Origin: Atopsyche davidsoni
Lineage: Eukaryota > Arthropoda > Insecta > Trichoptera > Hydrobiosidae
Assembly: GCA_022113835.1 (NCBI GenBank)
Contig: JAILWY010000022.1
Location: 5,642,001 to 5,706,000, forward strand
Reading direction: 5' to 3'
DNA length: 64,000 nucleotides
In this document: piece after piece, positions 27,301 to 38,603 of the stretch
Layout of the letters: every line of letters starts with the position of its first letter
Position numbering within the stretch: the first letter of the stretch is position 1
Translations under genes and position numbers: made by a program
The notes under the pieces: generated by a model
Told to the model about the DNA's origin: nothing
The model's input: the letters and a program-made list of their open reading frames with translations, nothing else
The model's database searches: none

Positions 27301-30300
27301 TTGTGAGAGCAGGAGGCCGCTATAGATAAGTCAGGATAAGACGAGGATGCTTATCATTCGGTTGTCGGTTGTGTCGCAGCGCGTGTAGGGATCTAGATCA
27401 GAGCGAGAGGCGGCGGCGTGTCGTAAGCCGATTTCTCTCCGGGCCGTTGCGCAAGGCCCATGGGAAGTGGACTGACTTCCGACTCGGCGGAATCCGGCGG
27501 ACGGTTCGCGGATGAAACGACGGGTAAATATTGAAAAAAAAAATTAAAAAATGGACTGCACGCTGGCAGCTAATGCTCTGGACAGACTTTGAAAATAATA
27601 CACACGCATACATACATAATCAATCGTGTGTACCTGCTTGCTACTTTAAAGTTACGTCATGCAATCCTTGGGGGGGGGTAGGATAGTATGCATTGCGCTG
27701 CAGAGCGGCGAGCAGCCTTGATCGTCCAGCTTCGACACGGTGACGTCACGCTACTGTTGAATTCCAACCTACATTGCTCGCGTTATTGTCACGTGCCGGC
27801 TCCAGTGAATAACTAATATAATATAGTAAAATAATTCCACCCAGAATAGTTATCTGTACAGAAAATAAAATCTGTACAGTTAATTTTTTCGTGCACTTTT
27901 GAGACACTGTATATCAGGGGTGGACAAATTTTTGATCGCGAAAATAAGCAAAGATAATACTAATATTAGAAAAATATATTATTTATTATAACAAACTAGT
28001 TTAGATAGTAGACAGGCATCAGACTTCAAACAGGTGGGCGATTAGGAATAGTTACGTGGTCGTCGCTTTGGCTTTGTCTATATTATCCAAAAAGCTTACA
28101 TTCTATATGAAAAAACGCTAGATAATTTAAAAATACTGAAGAAATATATTTAAGTTCATTAAGTGCCCGACTTGATCTTACGGCATATATATGGTTTGGT
28201 TTTTATAGACTTTTTGTATACAGATTAATTGCGGTTGGGTTTTTTTTCACCCGTCGTAGGTTTAACACAGCCGCAACTGCCTCCAAATGCTTTCTCATCC
28301 TAGTGGTTATAATGCCGAGCGCGTCGACCTGTGCCGTGGACAGCCATACCTGTCGAATATATTCACAGCACGTGCGTCTGACTGGTGCTGTACGGTTCTT
28401 TGTGACACTTGCGAATTGCGCACTATTAATTATTTTTGCATATTCACGTGCTTTAAGACCTGCACAATGTACAGGGTGCCTCGTAAAAGGAACGCGAAAA
28501 ATATTTGTATAGATTTTTTTCTGCTTCTTCCAAAACTTGACCATACTCGTATACAGTCATGATCACTTATGGAACAAAAATAAAATATCACACATAATGT
28601 TTTTATACAGTTTCTCAAAACTCATGGTATGACCCGGCTAAAGATCACTTCTGAGTAATTTTTTTAATCATTATTTAAGTATAATAAATATGACACTGTA
28701 TAGTAAAAAAATATTTTAACTCATGTACTTAATAACTAATTTCATTGTTTCTTGACTTTTCTGCTGAAATATTGCATATGTATTGGATCTCGGAATGGTG
28801 CGTTTAAATTTAATGATAGCCCCAGTACCGGGACCGAAACGTTCGATACAAACGCGGCGTAGCACCCCAGAAAGGAGTATTAATAATGGCATTAAATAAT
28901 ACATCTGCGTTTCCAAAAACATCTAAAGTTACATTTGAGTTCATTGGAGACGGTGATTCGCAGACTGGATTGCTCTCACTATCATGGACGCTGTCTTCAA
29001 ACAATACCCCATTAGGACTATCTAATCTTTCAGTAGAAACCCGACAGAATATATCATTAAGTACATATACATATATATCATTAAGATTAAATAATTATAT
29101 ATACTTAATAAGAAAAAATAGTTGCTTACCAAGTTATTCAACACCGTTATCATTTTAATTTAGTCCAAAATATTTATTCAGTATTCTTAAATAAATTTCC
29201 TACGTGGAATACAAAAATTATAATTTTAAACTCCATAACGAGAAGAGTTTATTGGTTCTTTAAGAATTTTGGTGTATCGAGGCGCCTTGTGGACATATTC
29301 ATCGAGATAGCCTCGTATCAGATCTGGTTACGAAGAGCAGACGAGTTGAAGTAGTATGAGCATTACAAGTGTGTATAATAATCCTGAGGGTCGGAAACTC
29401 CTCAAAGCACCAATCTCTAAATCTCACAATGGATCTCATTTAAAACACAAATATCTATAATTATATAAGCATAGTGAACGCTCGAACATGCCATGAGAAC
29501 CGAATGTTTATTACCTGTTTCAGATTGTATTGACATTATTTTCATACATTTTCAGGAGTTGTACGCACCGCTGTCCACACGAGGAGAGTTCTACCCGATT
29601 GGCGGTAGCGGGGCCGAGGGGGGCCTGGAGCGCCTGGGCCCGCTGCTGCGGCGAGCCCTGCCGCTGCGAGTGCGCCTCGTGGCGGGGCCTGCTCCGCCAC
29701 CCTCGCTGCATCCCGCCCTCACTGCAGGTAACTACCAGCCGCACCCCAAGTCGTGATTCTTTGGGACAGTGTGAATTTACATAATTGACACTTGTTCAAT
29801 ACATTATTATAATTTACTTCCAATATCATAATGAAATTTTTCTTTCTTTAATACACTCACAATTTCAATAAAAATTATCTCCGATGAAACTTATACAATC
29901 AATTATATCAGTTTGAAATTCACCTAAAGAATGGCGAATCCCAAAACATAATATTATTGTACATTTTACTACTTATTTATTAATATTTATATTACTCGTG
30001 GAATTAAGATGAAAAAATCTATCATAAAGGAATACTTGATCTCAAAAGTGCTTTGTTTTAAATGATGCTTCATCTGTTTCAGGAACCCTTCTGCTTCGAG
30101 CCGTGACAACGGAAGCAGTGATTGTGACGTGCTCTCTGCCAGAAGCCACCAGGATCCCGATGCTGACGCTGCTGTCCCTCAATTGTGACAAGAAGCTACA
30201 GAGAACCCAGCTGGGCTACGACACCGAGAAACGCATGTTCCTCTCCACCCGCGTCCACAAGGCTCTAACCTACTGTCAAATGAACGTTGACTCCTGGATT

Positions 30301-32358
30301 AGACAGATCACCTTCGCTCTGCCGGAGCTCCTCGTCGAACCGCCTCCGAGCAAGCAGAAGACGGTCGCCCAAGAGCTCACTCCTGACAAGGACGCCAGCC
30401 TCAACGTCGTGGATAAGAGGACCCGCAACGAAATCGCTCACGGTGGAATCAAATTCGAAAAAGAGCGGCGATTCACTTTCCAAGGATTCAAAGCTGACGC
30501 TTCTAGACTTTTTGGAAAGAGTGATAAGATTCTCAAAGATATACCTGATGAGAACGAAGGTTCCATTATATTCTTGAGCAAGAATGAACTGGAAAACATG
30601 AACTACGATCTCTACAGCGATGACGAGGGCAAAAAGAATCCCAAAAGCGAAGATGACAGTGACAAGCAGCAGCAGTTTACCGATGATAGAATGAAGGTCT
30701 TCAGAGAGAACAGTCCAAATCATCCCAAGATATCAAAGTGGTTCAAGCACCTGAAGATCCTGCGTAGCACCGAACGATTGAACGAAGAAAAGACTGAAGA
30801 AGCCATCAAGAAGCTGGAGAAGTACCGAGAGTTCAGGGATCCATTTGATCCTCTCAGCGACAAGCACAGCTCCATCGAACGGTACCAGGATATGTCTAAG
30901 CTGATCGAAGACCGATTCGGAGCGCTGAGAACCAACCACAGAGGAGACGATATGGGATCGGATAAATGGCAATCGTACCGGAGTCTCACTACTTCTTCGG
31001 ATATCGGCATCAGCTCCAATGTTGTAAGAAGCGAACCTAAAAGAGTTCTTACTAAATCTGTTTCCGTCCAAACTGGTATTTTAGACTCGCCGTTCTCCGA
31101 CGATCGAATGTCAGATTTGGGCCAGAAAAAGCACTCAAGTGTTGAACAGATCAATTATTATTCGGAGAACGATTCAAGCCTGAAGAAGAAGCAAATTTAC
31201 ACCGGGAACTGTGCTAAGCGGCTGGAGGGAGAAATGGGCAAGCCAAGGCAGTCTAGATTCGAGCGCAGGCAGAGAATCCGGCCGGATTTGATTCCGGAAA
31301 AAAGCGATATTGCCTCATCAGACTCTTTCGATCAGATCCAAAGCTGCGAAGACTTGAACGCTTTCGGAACCGCTTCGACTCGCAGTGATAAAAATCAGCT
31401 CGCATTCAACCAGCAGTCATTTATAACTGAGAAACTGTGTACGGAATTTCACGTAAAAACCAAGCGCGTCTTGAGCAAATCGACTTCTAATCTGTTGCAC
31501 GGGAAAGACAAGAAAGATCAAAACCAAGGATTAGATTCTAAACCTAGTAATAAGTCATCTAGCAATTTAGTTAACTTATCTGGGAATCGAACTGAGGATT
31601 TTAGGAACATTTCAAGTAGCAAAGAAGATCTGTCCGAAATCACCGTCGACGAGAAGAAAACGGAAGCCAAGTTGAAACGATCTATTTCATCTATCCAAAA
31701 TAGAAAACTCCCCGTTATTGAAGATATGCCTTATGGGCAGGTAGCCGACGCTATCAGCGGTCGAGGAAACCATGAGCGTAGAGATTCAGAACAATCTGAT
31801 AACATCTATGCGGAGATCTGCAACCCGGAAATCAACAAACCCAAAAACATAATCACCAGTGCGGTCAAAAACGTTGAAGAAATAGTACACCGAACCAAAC
31901 TGGAAATTAAAAAACCCATTCAAAAGAATGAAGTTCAATTTAGACACATCGAAGTTGTTGTCATCGAGCGTAACAATCACGACAACAACTCTGTCGATTC
32001 GGATTTCGTAGATTCGGATCCCGACGAGAAGATATCAGAAAACGTATCCCAAAAATACTCATCACTGAGCGAGTCCGGCGGATTCTCCGCGGGGAATTCA
32101 TTGGAGAAGGATATCAAAATCGGCACCGACATCTTCAGCAGGTCTGACGAGAACCACGCCATCCGATTAGAAGTCACGCACAGTTCGTACGACTCCGAAA
32201 TATCAAAGTCTTCTATAGATTCCAAGGATATCATGAAGATTCCCAGCATGCAGGCGATCAAGAACGGCTCCTACGTCAAGTTTAGCCAAGGCATTAAAAT
32301 CTCTGATGAAATTTCAACAGACGAGGCTCAAGAAGGAATATACAATACGCTAAAATAA
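18163..32358 (+). CDS. CABIT-domain protein, Serrano/GAREM-like (last four coding exons, 5' partial)
   Basis: Join of 18163-18300, 20951-21108, 29556-29727 and 30083-32358 (TAA stop). All introns are GT-AG and the phases agree (1 base carried over, 0, 1 base carried over), giving 914 visible residues. Residues 1-200 resemble the second half of the CABIT fold of Themis and GAREM. The core pattern hydrophobic-x-(L)P-hydrophobic-x3-G-x-F appears as YAPLSTRGEF at residues 102-111, followed by an RALPLRVRLV strand, a PAPPPS turn and TLLLRAVTTEAVIVTC. Themis and GAREM proteins are signalling adaptors; Drosophila Serrano, as I recall it, is the insect CABIT protein and acts in planar polarity. Residues about 230-914 are polar, charged and Ser-rich, probably disordered, with tyrosine motifs NIYAEI (730-735) and a C-terminal GIYNTLK. 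The first half of the domain is missing, so upstream exons must lie before 18163, probably outside the window. The coding call is strong, CABIT is likely, and the Serrano name is an inference. Confidence 0.82.
18301..20950 (+). other. Intron 1 of the visible CABIT gene
   Basis: 2650 bp, GTGAGT to TTTGCAG. Contains a solo TAGTGATGGGC terminus (about 19113) and the hammerhead relic at 20126-20166. Confidence 0.7.
20126..20166 (+). repeat. Decayed hammerhead-like repeat
   Basis: CTTGAAGACGCCAACC, loop, GTTAGCGAAACTTG. Core TTGAAGA, imperfect stem II with GAAA following. Similar in order to the minus-strand copy at 63612-63655. Confidence 0.35.
20951..21108 (+). CDS. CABIT gene, visible exon 2
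   Basis: The acceptor is TTATTTGCAG and the donor is ACG|GTGAGT. The exon starts in phase 1 and ends in phase 0, adding 53 codons. It encodes DGERWSYVKGSARAGTPLRL, AGVFEE, a Pro/Ala-rich loop and RYAQLVDPNLT. It is very GC-rich. The last residues lead into the CABIT core motif, which is completed by the next exon. A recent 100-bp tandem duplication begins only 58 bp after the donor. Confidence 0.8.
21167..21353. repeat. 100-bp tandem duplication in the intron after exon 2
   Basis: GCCTCTACTGACACCAG recurs exactly 100 bases apart (21167 and 21267). The second copy runs about 87 bases with one visible mismatch, so the duplication is recent. Confidence 0.9.
22538..23125. repeat. Dispersed direct repeats in the intron
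   Basis: AACACACTTTGAGCG occurs near 22541 and 22857. GTAACCAAATTGACTAAACT occurs at about 22876 and 23035, followed in both by ATTCGCGTAAA and TACACTCTTTGATTT. Decayed duplication flanking the 15-bp minisatellite. Confidence 0.6.
22704..22778. repeat. 15-bp minisatellite (CGTGACGTGACCCGC)
   Basis: Four to five copies of CGTGACGTGACCC(G/C)(G/C), GC-rich, in an AT-rich intron. Each unit contains a TGACGTGA half-CRE/E-box-like core. Confidence 0.75.
24004..24120. repeat. Two tandem TAGTGATGGG termini
   Basis: TTAGTGATGGGCATAATC near 24004 and TTAGTGATGGGAATTATC near 24096 in the same orientation, without matching right ends. Solo relatives lie near 19113 and 50970. Confidence 0.35.
26036..26107. 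repeat. Short duplication joined by a CCTAA run
   Basis: ACGTCCTGGC(G/A)CAAATCAT then AGAGATGA occurs twice, separated by CCTAACCTAACCTA, an insect-telomere-like sequence. Confidence 0.65.
28811..28851 (+). repeat. Decayed hammerhead-like repeat (ACGT subfamily)
   Basis: ATGATAGCCCCAGTACCGGG followed by ACCGAAACGTTCG. Shares CCCAGTACCGG and GAAACGT with 10873-10930. Confidence 0.35.
29310..29370. repeat. Dispersed repeat shared with 39680-39745
   Basis: CGTATCAGATCTGGTTACGA and GAAGTAGTATGAGCATTACA match CCGATCTGGTTACGTGGG and GAAGTAGCGTGACTATTACA at 39690-39738. Confidence 0.4.
29556..29727 (+). CDS. CABIT gene, visible exon 3 (core motif)
   Basis: The acceptor is CATTTTCAG and the donor is GCAG|GTAACT. 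It holds 57 codons plus one base. It opens with ELYAPLSTRGEFYPIG, which carries the P-hydrophobic-x3-G-x-F signature of CABIT domains. It then gives LERLGPLLRRALPLRVRLVA and PAPPPSLHPALTA, matching the Leu-Pro strand and Pro-rich turn of the family. The exon is strongly GC-rich. Confidence 0.82.
29728..30082 (+). other. Intron 3 of the visible CABIT gene
   Basis: 355 bp, GTAACT to TTTCAG, AT-rich, nothing else seen. Confidence 0.75.
30083..32358 (+). CDS. CABIT gene, last coding exon with long disordered tail
   Basis: The acceptor is CATCTGTTTCAG and the frame continues G|GA ACC CTT CTG. The open frame runs 758 codons to TAA at 32356-32358, by far the longest in the window. The first 70 residues finish the CABIT domain (TLLLRAVTTEAVIVTC, then a strand ending CQMNVDSWIRQITFALPE). 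The rest is rich in Asp, Glu, Lys and Ser, with basic-Ser patches such as KRVLTKSVSVQ and KRVLSKSTSNLL and the tyrosine motifs NIYAEI and GIYNTLK. These could be kinase or SH2 sites by analogy with GAREM. Antisense frames of 112-152 codons inside it are shadows. Confidence 0.9.
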
Positions 32359-33287
32359 AATCAATTTTAATGTTTATTGGACGTATTTATATATTCAATT
32401 TTATAAACAATTTTTTTTTTATAGAAATTAAGAATATTATTGTCTTATGATTGTATATAAAATATATTAACTTTTTTTTGTATTAGCGTTAATTCAACTG
32501 TGCAATTTTTTCATTTCGAGTTCTCAAAAGCATATCGGTTTTAAAGACGTATTATCTAATTTAAATTTCTAAATATTTTGAAACGTTATTTTTAAGTTTT
32601 AATAACTTTTTCTCTGTGTGCTTTATTTCGGTTATAATTGTGTTAATAATAATTTTAGAAGCGTTGCTAAACTGCGACAATCTATATATATATATATATA
32701 GCGTGTGAATATTTTTTCCAGTATTTCAATGTTTCTGTGCCGATTTGTTTTTTCCGACGGTGCGGTCGCTTTCGTAGAAGCTAATTTTTCTGAGTATTAA
32801 TATTTTAATTGAATATATTGTTGAAATTATTATTAAAAACTGTGCTAGCAATGATGTTGCATGTAATTAAGGAACGCAATGCTCTCTCGTAATGGTGATG
32901 CTCAATTTCTAAAAGACTGATCAATGTGAACAATGCTTAACGCGATGTCAAATATACAATAGATTAAACTAATTATAATATTATATAACTGACATTTTAT
33001 CAATTATTTTGAAATCTTTGTGACATATTTATGCCACAGCTAATACAATATTATAATGGGTTTGACTCCGATAAGAGATTTCCATGGCTAAGTCCTCAAT
33101 CTCCCGTGTTGATTTGGATTCATGTGTGTTAAGTTGCTTCCAGTTTTTGGTACTCCGACTTTTGGTCCCTGACCATCTATCGAAAACTTGAAGCAGCTCA
33201 ACACTCAAGAATTCAAATCAACTCATAACAATCGCTGCCAAAACCTACGAACATACTTTTCAATCTCCTTACGTTTACTTCAATAAA
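32359..33287 (+). other. Probable 3' UTR of the CABIT gene
   Basis: AT-rich sequence follows the stop codon. Possible poly(A) signals are ATTAAA at 32832-32837 and AATAAA at 33282-33287; which is used cannot be told from sequence. It contains a short (TA)n run at 32683-32700 and a 115-bp foldback element at 33108-33222. Confidence 0.4.
33108..33222. mobile_element. 115-bp foldback MITE (GTTGATTTGG family)
   Basis: About 40-bp terminal inverted repeats, roughly 34 of 40 identical, beginning GTTGATTTGG and containing TGTGTT, then GCTTC and AGTTTT. The centre holds TCCGACTTTTGGTCCCTGAC, reminiscent of the ACGTTTCGGTCCC arm of the hammerhead family. Lies near the 3' end of the CABIT transcript. 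Confidence 0.6.
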
Positions 33288-34788
33288 ATGAAGCAAGTCA
33301 TCAAATAAGCACAATAGCGATATGTACAAAAGTTCATTGATTAATCTAACATGAGGTTAACGGTTCTTCAATCAGTCTCGTAGAAACTGTGCGTAGTGAG
33401 AGAGCATTTAAATAGTATTATTCATTAAAAAGAGTGCTTCGAGGGTTGTGTTGAGAAATATATTAAAAAATATATTTTTCTAGAGCCAGTTAAATTATAA
33501 ATGTATTATACTTTGTGCGGATATAATTCAGGTCGTTCTTTTCAAATTTCAGTAAATCGCCTGTCGGTAAAGGTAGGAATAGCATTAAAGACGGAGTGTT
33601 GTTAAAATTGTTTTTTTTATCATGTACCTTTAACTTATCAGCATTTAATGAACATTTTAATTTTTTACATAACACGCCAAGTCATACATTGTGTAATATA
33701 TGACGTCTTATGTCTAAACGGAGAAATATCTTCGCTTATGTACTCAGTCTTTTATTATTAATTTAATTTTATAGATAATGGATTTTTAATGTGTACATTT
33801 TAATAGTTTCAAAGATAACTTATCTAATTAACAGACGAAAATTTTCTAACTGCGTCTTTAACGCTAATCGGAACTTTCTTGAGCTGTGAAAAGAACTACC
33901 CTGAATTACTAGTGTGATTATCATTGAAATTATCGAAAAATATATATACAAGCATATCACTAGATGAAACATTTTAATAGACTAATACTTATAAAAGGCA
34001 CGGTATATTCAAAAAAGAGACTGAGGTTTTTTTTACTGACTTCAAAGCAATATGCGATCTCCATTATGAATGATACCGTGATTTTGAAAGTACCATATAT
34101 ACAATACAACTTACCTTGCTGTAGAATCAAAAAACATCCGCTTGCTCTGCACGAGGCGTCTTAATTAACCAGATGGTACATTAGGCATAAAATTTTATAT
34201 TTGATGGTACCAACAAGGCATGTAGTACACGCAATCAAGCAATGTATATATAAAAATATTCAAACAATTAAAAACACGCAATGTACTCAAGATAATATTT
34301 TAAATTGTACAATGATTATTATAGAATTTAAAACCTACTGCAATATGGGATACGCTCGTGTATACATAAAAAAATAATTTTGATATGATAATCTGCTGAA
34401 GCTATCACGGACTGTCTAATCCGCCGGCAAACGATTCGTCAACACTCGCCAGAATATTGCGCTTCAAGTAGAAATAAAATTTCGACAAATGATATTCTGC
34501 GTGTCGACCGACTCATTTGACGCGAAGATCCCGTGCTTCGCGACTGCCTTTAGGCTTTAAATCTTGAGACTATAGATGGTAAGTTGCAGGAAGTTTGGTG
34601 CTATGATGGATATATGTTTAAAACATTAGTTTACGTGAAGGTTTGATGGACGTTTCTGAAACGTAGCTGAAAGCATCTGATGCAAACAATGGACTGTAGA
34701 GTTTTGTAACAATACTGTTAATATGTTTAAATTTAAACGCCATGGATTTAAAGCTGAAGTATTGAAAATAATATAAACCAATCGTAAA

Positions 34789-34987
34789 TTGATTTGATTT
34801 CTTGGTGCTTGGTTGCTTAAAGTTATGACTCCTTCGATGTTGCTGTCCTCATTCGGGGACCATCGTCCATCTGTATTCTAAGATGCACCAAGCTGGTTAC
34901 CCGGGAGCGAGCACACTTCTCTGAAGATGGTCCGAAACTTCAGAGTAGTCAAAACCTTCAGCAGCCTTCACAAGAAACCAAATCAAC
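34789..34987. mobile_element. About 200-bp foldback element with hammerhead-like core
   Basis: Ends TTGATTTGATTTCTTGG and CAAGAAACCAAATCAAC are inverted copies of the GTTGATTTGG family. Inside, CTGAAGATGG then TCCGAAACTTC at 34921-34939 resembles a hammerhead core with a collapsed stem II. Confidence 0.5.
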
Positions 34988-37054
34988 GTATTGCTAATTA
35001 CCTTTTAATTTATTCTTGCACAATGTTTATTATTTTAACGTTGGCGCTTCCATATCAAGTGTAAACAGGAAATGTCTTTGTAATCAACTATTCAGTGTTT
35101 AAAGATGGTGCGTGTAGACTTCTTATGAAAATCGTCCTCATGCCGACTTATCAAAGAAGCTAATTTTCTTCATTCTTCGAGAGAAATTCAAAGGCTACAC
35201 TTGTGCAGTCTCGTATCACATCTGGCTGGGTAGATTTGAATGTCCTCCGAGGGTTGTGAGTCTCGGGGCTTAACTCTTCTCTCTGCACCTGACTTTGAAC
35301 GGTTTTTCCATGGCATAAATTAGAAACATCTAGAATTATAATAAAGTGAAATTTTAAATTCTATGGTCCATGTAATTGAAAACAACTTTGTGTTCATTTT
35401 AAATCGCAAATTAAATTATCAAAACAAATATATTTTAACTGACAATATGTCCATGACAATTAAAATAATCTGAATCAATAAATAACAATATATCGTAATA
35501 ACTTATGATAAGAACCGAGTTGTTTTCAACAATTTCATCATAAAATATGTACTAAAGGTGAAAAAAATCACATTACGATAAGTTTATAGTTTATTACTTG
35601 TAAAACTTTGTAAATCGTGCGTAAAGCGACAAATGGCGTGCTGCGCACACGATTTCAAAGTTAGTTTTTAATCCAAGACGTGATATTTTTATGTAGATCG
35701 TATTTGTTCATTATTATTAAACAAGAAATACTTTTAGCTATGTTTTGTATAAAATGTATCATACCATATATAACGCCTTTGTTTCATAACCATATTGTTT
35801 ATCACCCCGTAGCATCTTTGATTGTAATAAATATTATGCAGTATTACCAGTTGGCTTTTTATTTAATCATTTGAAAATTCCCATCCCCGTCCCGCGAGAG
35901 CCTTTTGGCTGAAATATATATTTTTTAATATTCTATTCGACGAGCTGGAGAAAATCAACCTCGGATAATCTGAAAAAATGGAATCTATAACTAACCTACA
36001 AGAGAAGGAGGCCTCAATGGAAAAAGCAGGTAGGCAAGCAGTCGGAAACATTCAGTGGCAGCTGGCAAAAAATCGATACGTGGTCGTGAAACCTTACCGT
36101 TCCGCTGTAAATCAAACTCATGTTTATTTAAATATAGCATCTGTGTTGCTGCCCCCCTTAGTCGATAAGCAAGCGGAGTAACTACTATGCCATGAGGCAA
36201 TCGACTGTTCGTTGACGATGCGTTGAGAATATCTGATATATAAATGAGAGAAGCCGTACCTCGAGAAAGTCTAAACAGGGATGGGTTTGAAAAATGTAAA
36301 AGTTGCAAGTAGATACAGAAGTGCGTCGATAAATATGATAAATCTTTCGTACAAATAAACAAGTTAATAAAAATATATTTATGCGCAGGTGTGAATGTGA
36401 GGCATATTGATAAATCATTATATTTAAATACGTGAATAACCACTTGAAAAATAACAAATACACATGTGGCAAATCCGAGTCATACATCGTTCCTTGCGGC
36501 CGACTGTGACAATTTTTTTGAGAATACTACAACAAACGGTTACTACAGAAAAGCAATAGGCGAGGAATTATTGCTTTGAAATATCCCTCCAAAGGTCAAA
36601 GCGTTGCCGGCTATTCGGCTAAACATTTAATATAACTACTGAATACTACAAATCAAACTTATTTTAAATTCATGCAAGGACATTTTACAACATGCAATGC
36701 ATTATGAACGGCACCAATGGCATGCAGTCCACACGAGCAGAAAAGCAGTAAATTTATTCTAAATGTGTAAGTGTGAGTGTATTTTCTAACATTCATGTTT
36801 TGTGTCCATAATAAAATTTATTTATAATATTTATATTTATTTAAATCAGTAAAAAATAGGAAAAACCACTTGTATATCTTTTGAGTAGTGTAAAGGAATT
36901 CCAGTAAATACTTTCTGTTGAAAAAATATCGAAAGAGGTGTGTTTTGAATTAGAAATGAATAAAAAATATTGTGGGTGTGTCGTATAATCGCAGAGCGCA
37001 CCGGACGTCCACCGTTTGGGGTCAAATAAGAGTGTGATGTCATAAAATTGAAAA
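34988..37054. other. Intergenic DNA between the convergent genes
   Basis: AT-rich. A 67-codon plus-strand frame at 35978-36181 is the most protein-like piece but has no recognised relative and sits opposite a 150-codon minus frame. Confidence 0.4.
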
Positions 37055-37060
37055 TTTATT
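37055..37060 (-). terminator. Possible poly(A) signal of the SERP gene
   Basis: AATAAA on the minus strand (TTTATT on plus), about 935 bases after the stop. Other AT-rich candidates exist, so the site is a guess. Confidence 0.25.
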
Positions 37061-37994
37061 TCATAATATTAGACATTAATTATACATATACAATAACCCA
37101 TAGTAATCATGACATTCCAATCAGGAACCGACTCAATAAAATATGGAATCATAACCTAAAAGCGCACGTCAGCGCTTTTAGATCAAAACAAAAAGAAAAC
37201 AACCGCATCGAAAAATAATATCCAATTTATAAATAAACCCAAGAAGAAATAAAAGAAAACGTGCTAATATTACAAATGGAAAAAAGGTACACCATCCTAC
37301 GAATCTCAGTACGGACGAAAACACAAAGTACACGGTTTCTTCATAGATAGGGTTGTGGGTTCAGACAACGCCCCCTCGACGGGTGGCGTGCGAGGGGCAC
37401 TCCGGCGCACGCGGTGATCACCATTACCCGCCAACACGGACATTTGTATGTCGAAATTATAAATAACCATTTCGACACACCGAAAAATTTGAAGAAGTTT
37501 AACAACGATTCGCGTACTATTGCAGATCAAAAATGCTCAAAAGAAATATTTACCACCAGATATCACTCGATAGTCGTGACTTCTGATCATAAATTTTGCT
37601 TATCATTTCGAATGCTTCTGCTACACACGTGGGGATATGTAGAATTCAGCATTTAAGAGAGTGCTTCATTTGAAACTATACGTTTTTCCTTTAAGGAAGC
37701 ATTTCAAAGTAGGTTCGTACGAAACGGTGCATTTCATGAGACGATAACCTTTAAACACTTATAACAACATCAATTAAAAATCTACATTAAACAATCTGCA
37801 ATATTACGTGAATGCGTCACAACCGAGTTAAGATCGCGCCGAGAAAATTGAGCACCGGCGCGGTCGAAGCGTTGAAAATCAGGGAAGTTATGTCTGGGAG
37901 AACAGTTCCCGGCCGGCAGATGTACAGTCGTGCCGGTCGGATCAGTGCTTGGGTTTGGTGGGTGGCGAGCCCGTGTTGGCGGGGCGGTGCGCGC
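37061..37994 (-). other. Probable 3' UTR of the SERP gene
   Basis: Lies between the stop codon and a possible poly(A) signal. GC-richer patches at 37350-37420 and 37830-37990 are not coding in a recognisable way. Confidence 0.35.
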
Positions 37995-38551
<557 letters not shown>

Positions 38552-38603
38552 GGTGCTGTGGAGTTGGTGCGGCGACGCGGAGCGGGTGATCTACCGAAAT
38601 AGA
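38552..38603 (-). other. SERP 5' UTR with upstream splice acceptor
   Basis: Just upstream of the ATG the minus strand reads TTGTTTGTTGCAG at the 38603/38604 boundary, a good 3' splice site. This implies that the coding exon carries 52 bases of 5' UTR and that a non-coding first exon lies further upstream. Confidence 0.55.

Larger units (their letters stand above)
21109..29555 (+). other. Intron 2 of the visible CABIT gene
   Basis: 8447 bp, GTGAGT to TTTTCAG. Full of repeats: the 100-bp duplication, a GC-rich repeat-like block at 21720-22070 whose TCATGGGAAGGGGATC recurs near 22360, the 15-bp minisatellite, TAGTGATGGG termini, hAT-like ends (CAGGGGCGGCCAATC at 21632, CAGGGGTGGACAAAT at 27915) and the relic at 28811. 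Confidence 0.7.

Noticed and set aside
30265..31154. Antisense frames of 112-152 codons opposite the CABIT last exon
   Set aside because: They are shadows of the real 758-codon frame.
35978..36181. 67-codon plus-strand frame
   Set aside because: No recognised homology and a competing 150-codon minus frame; could be chance.
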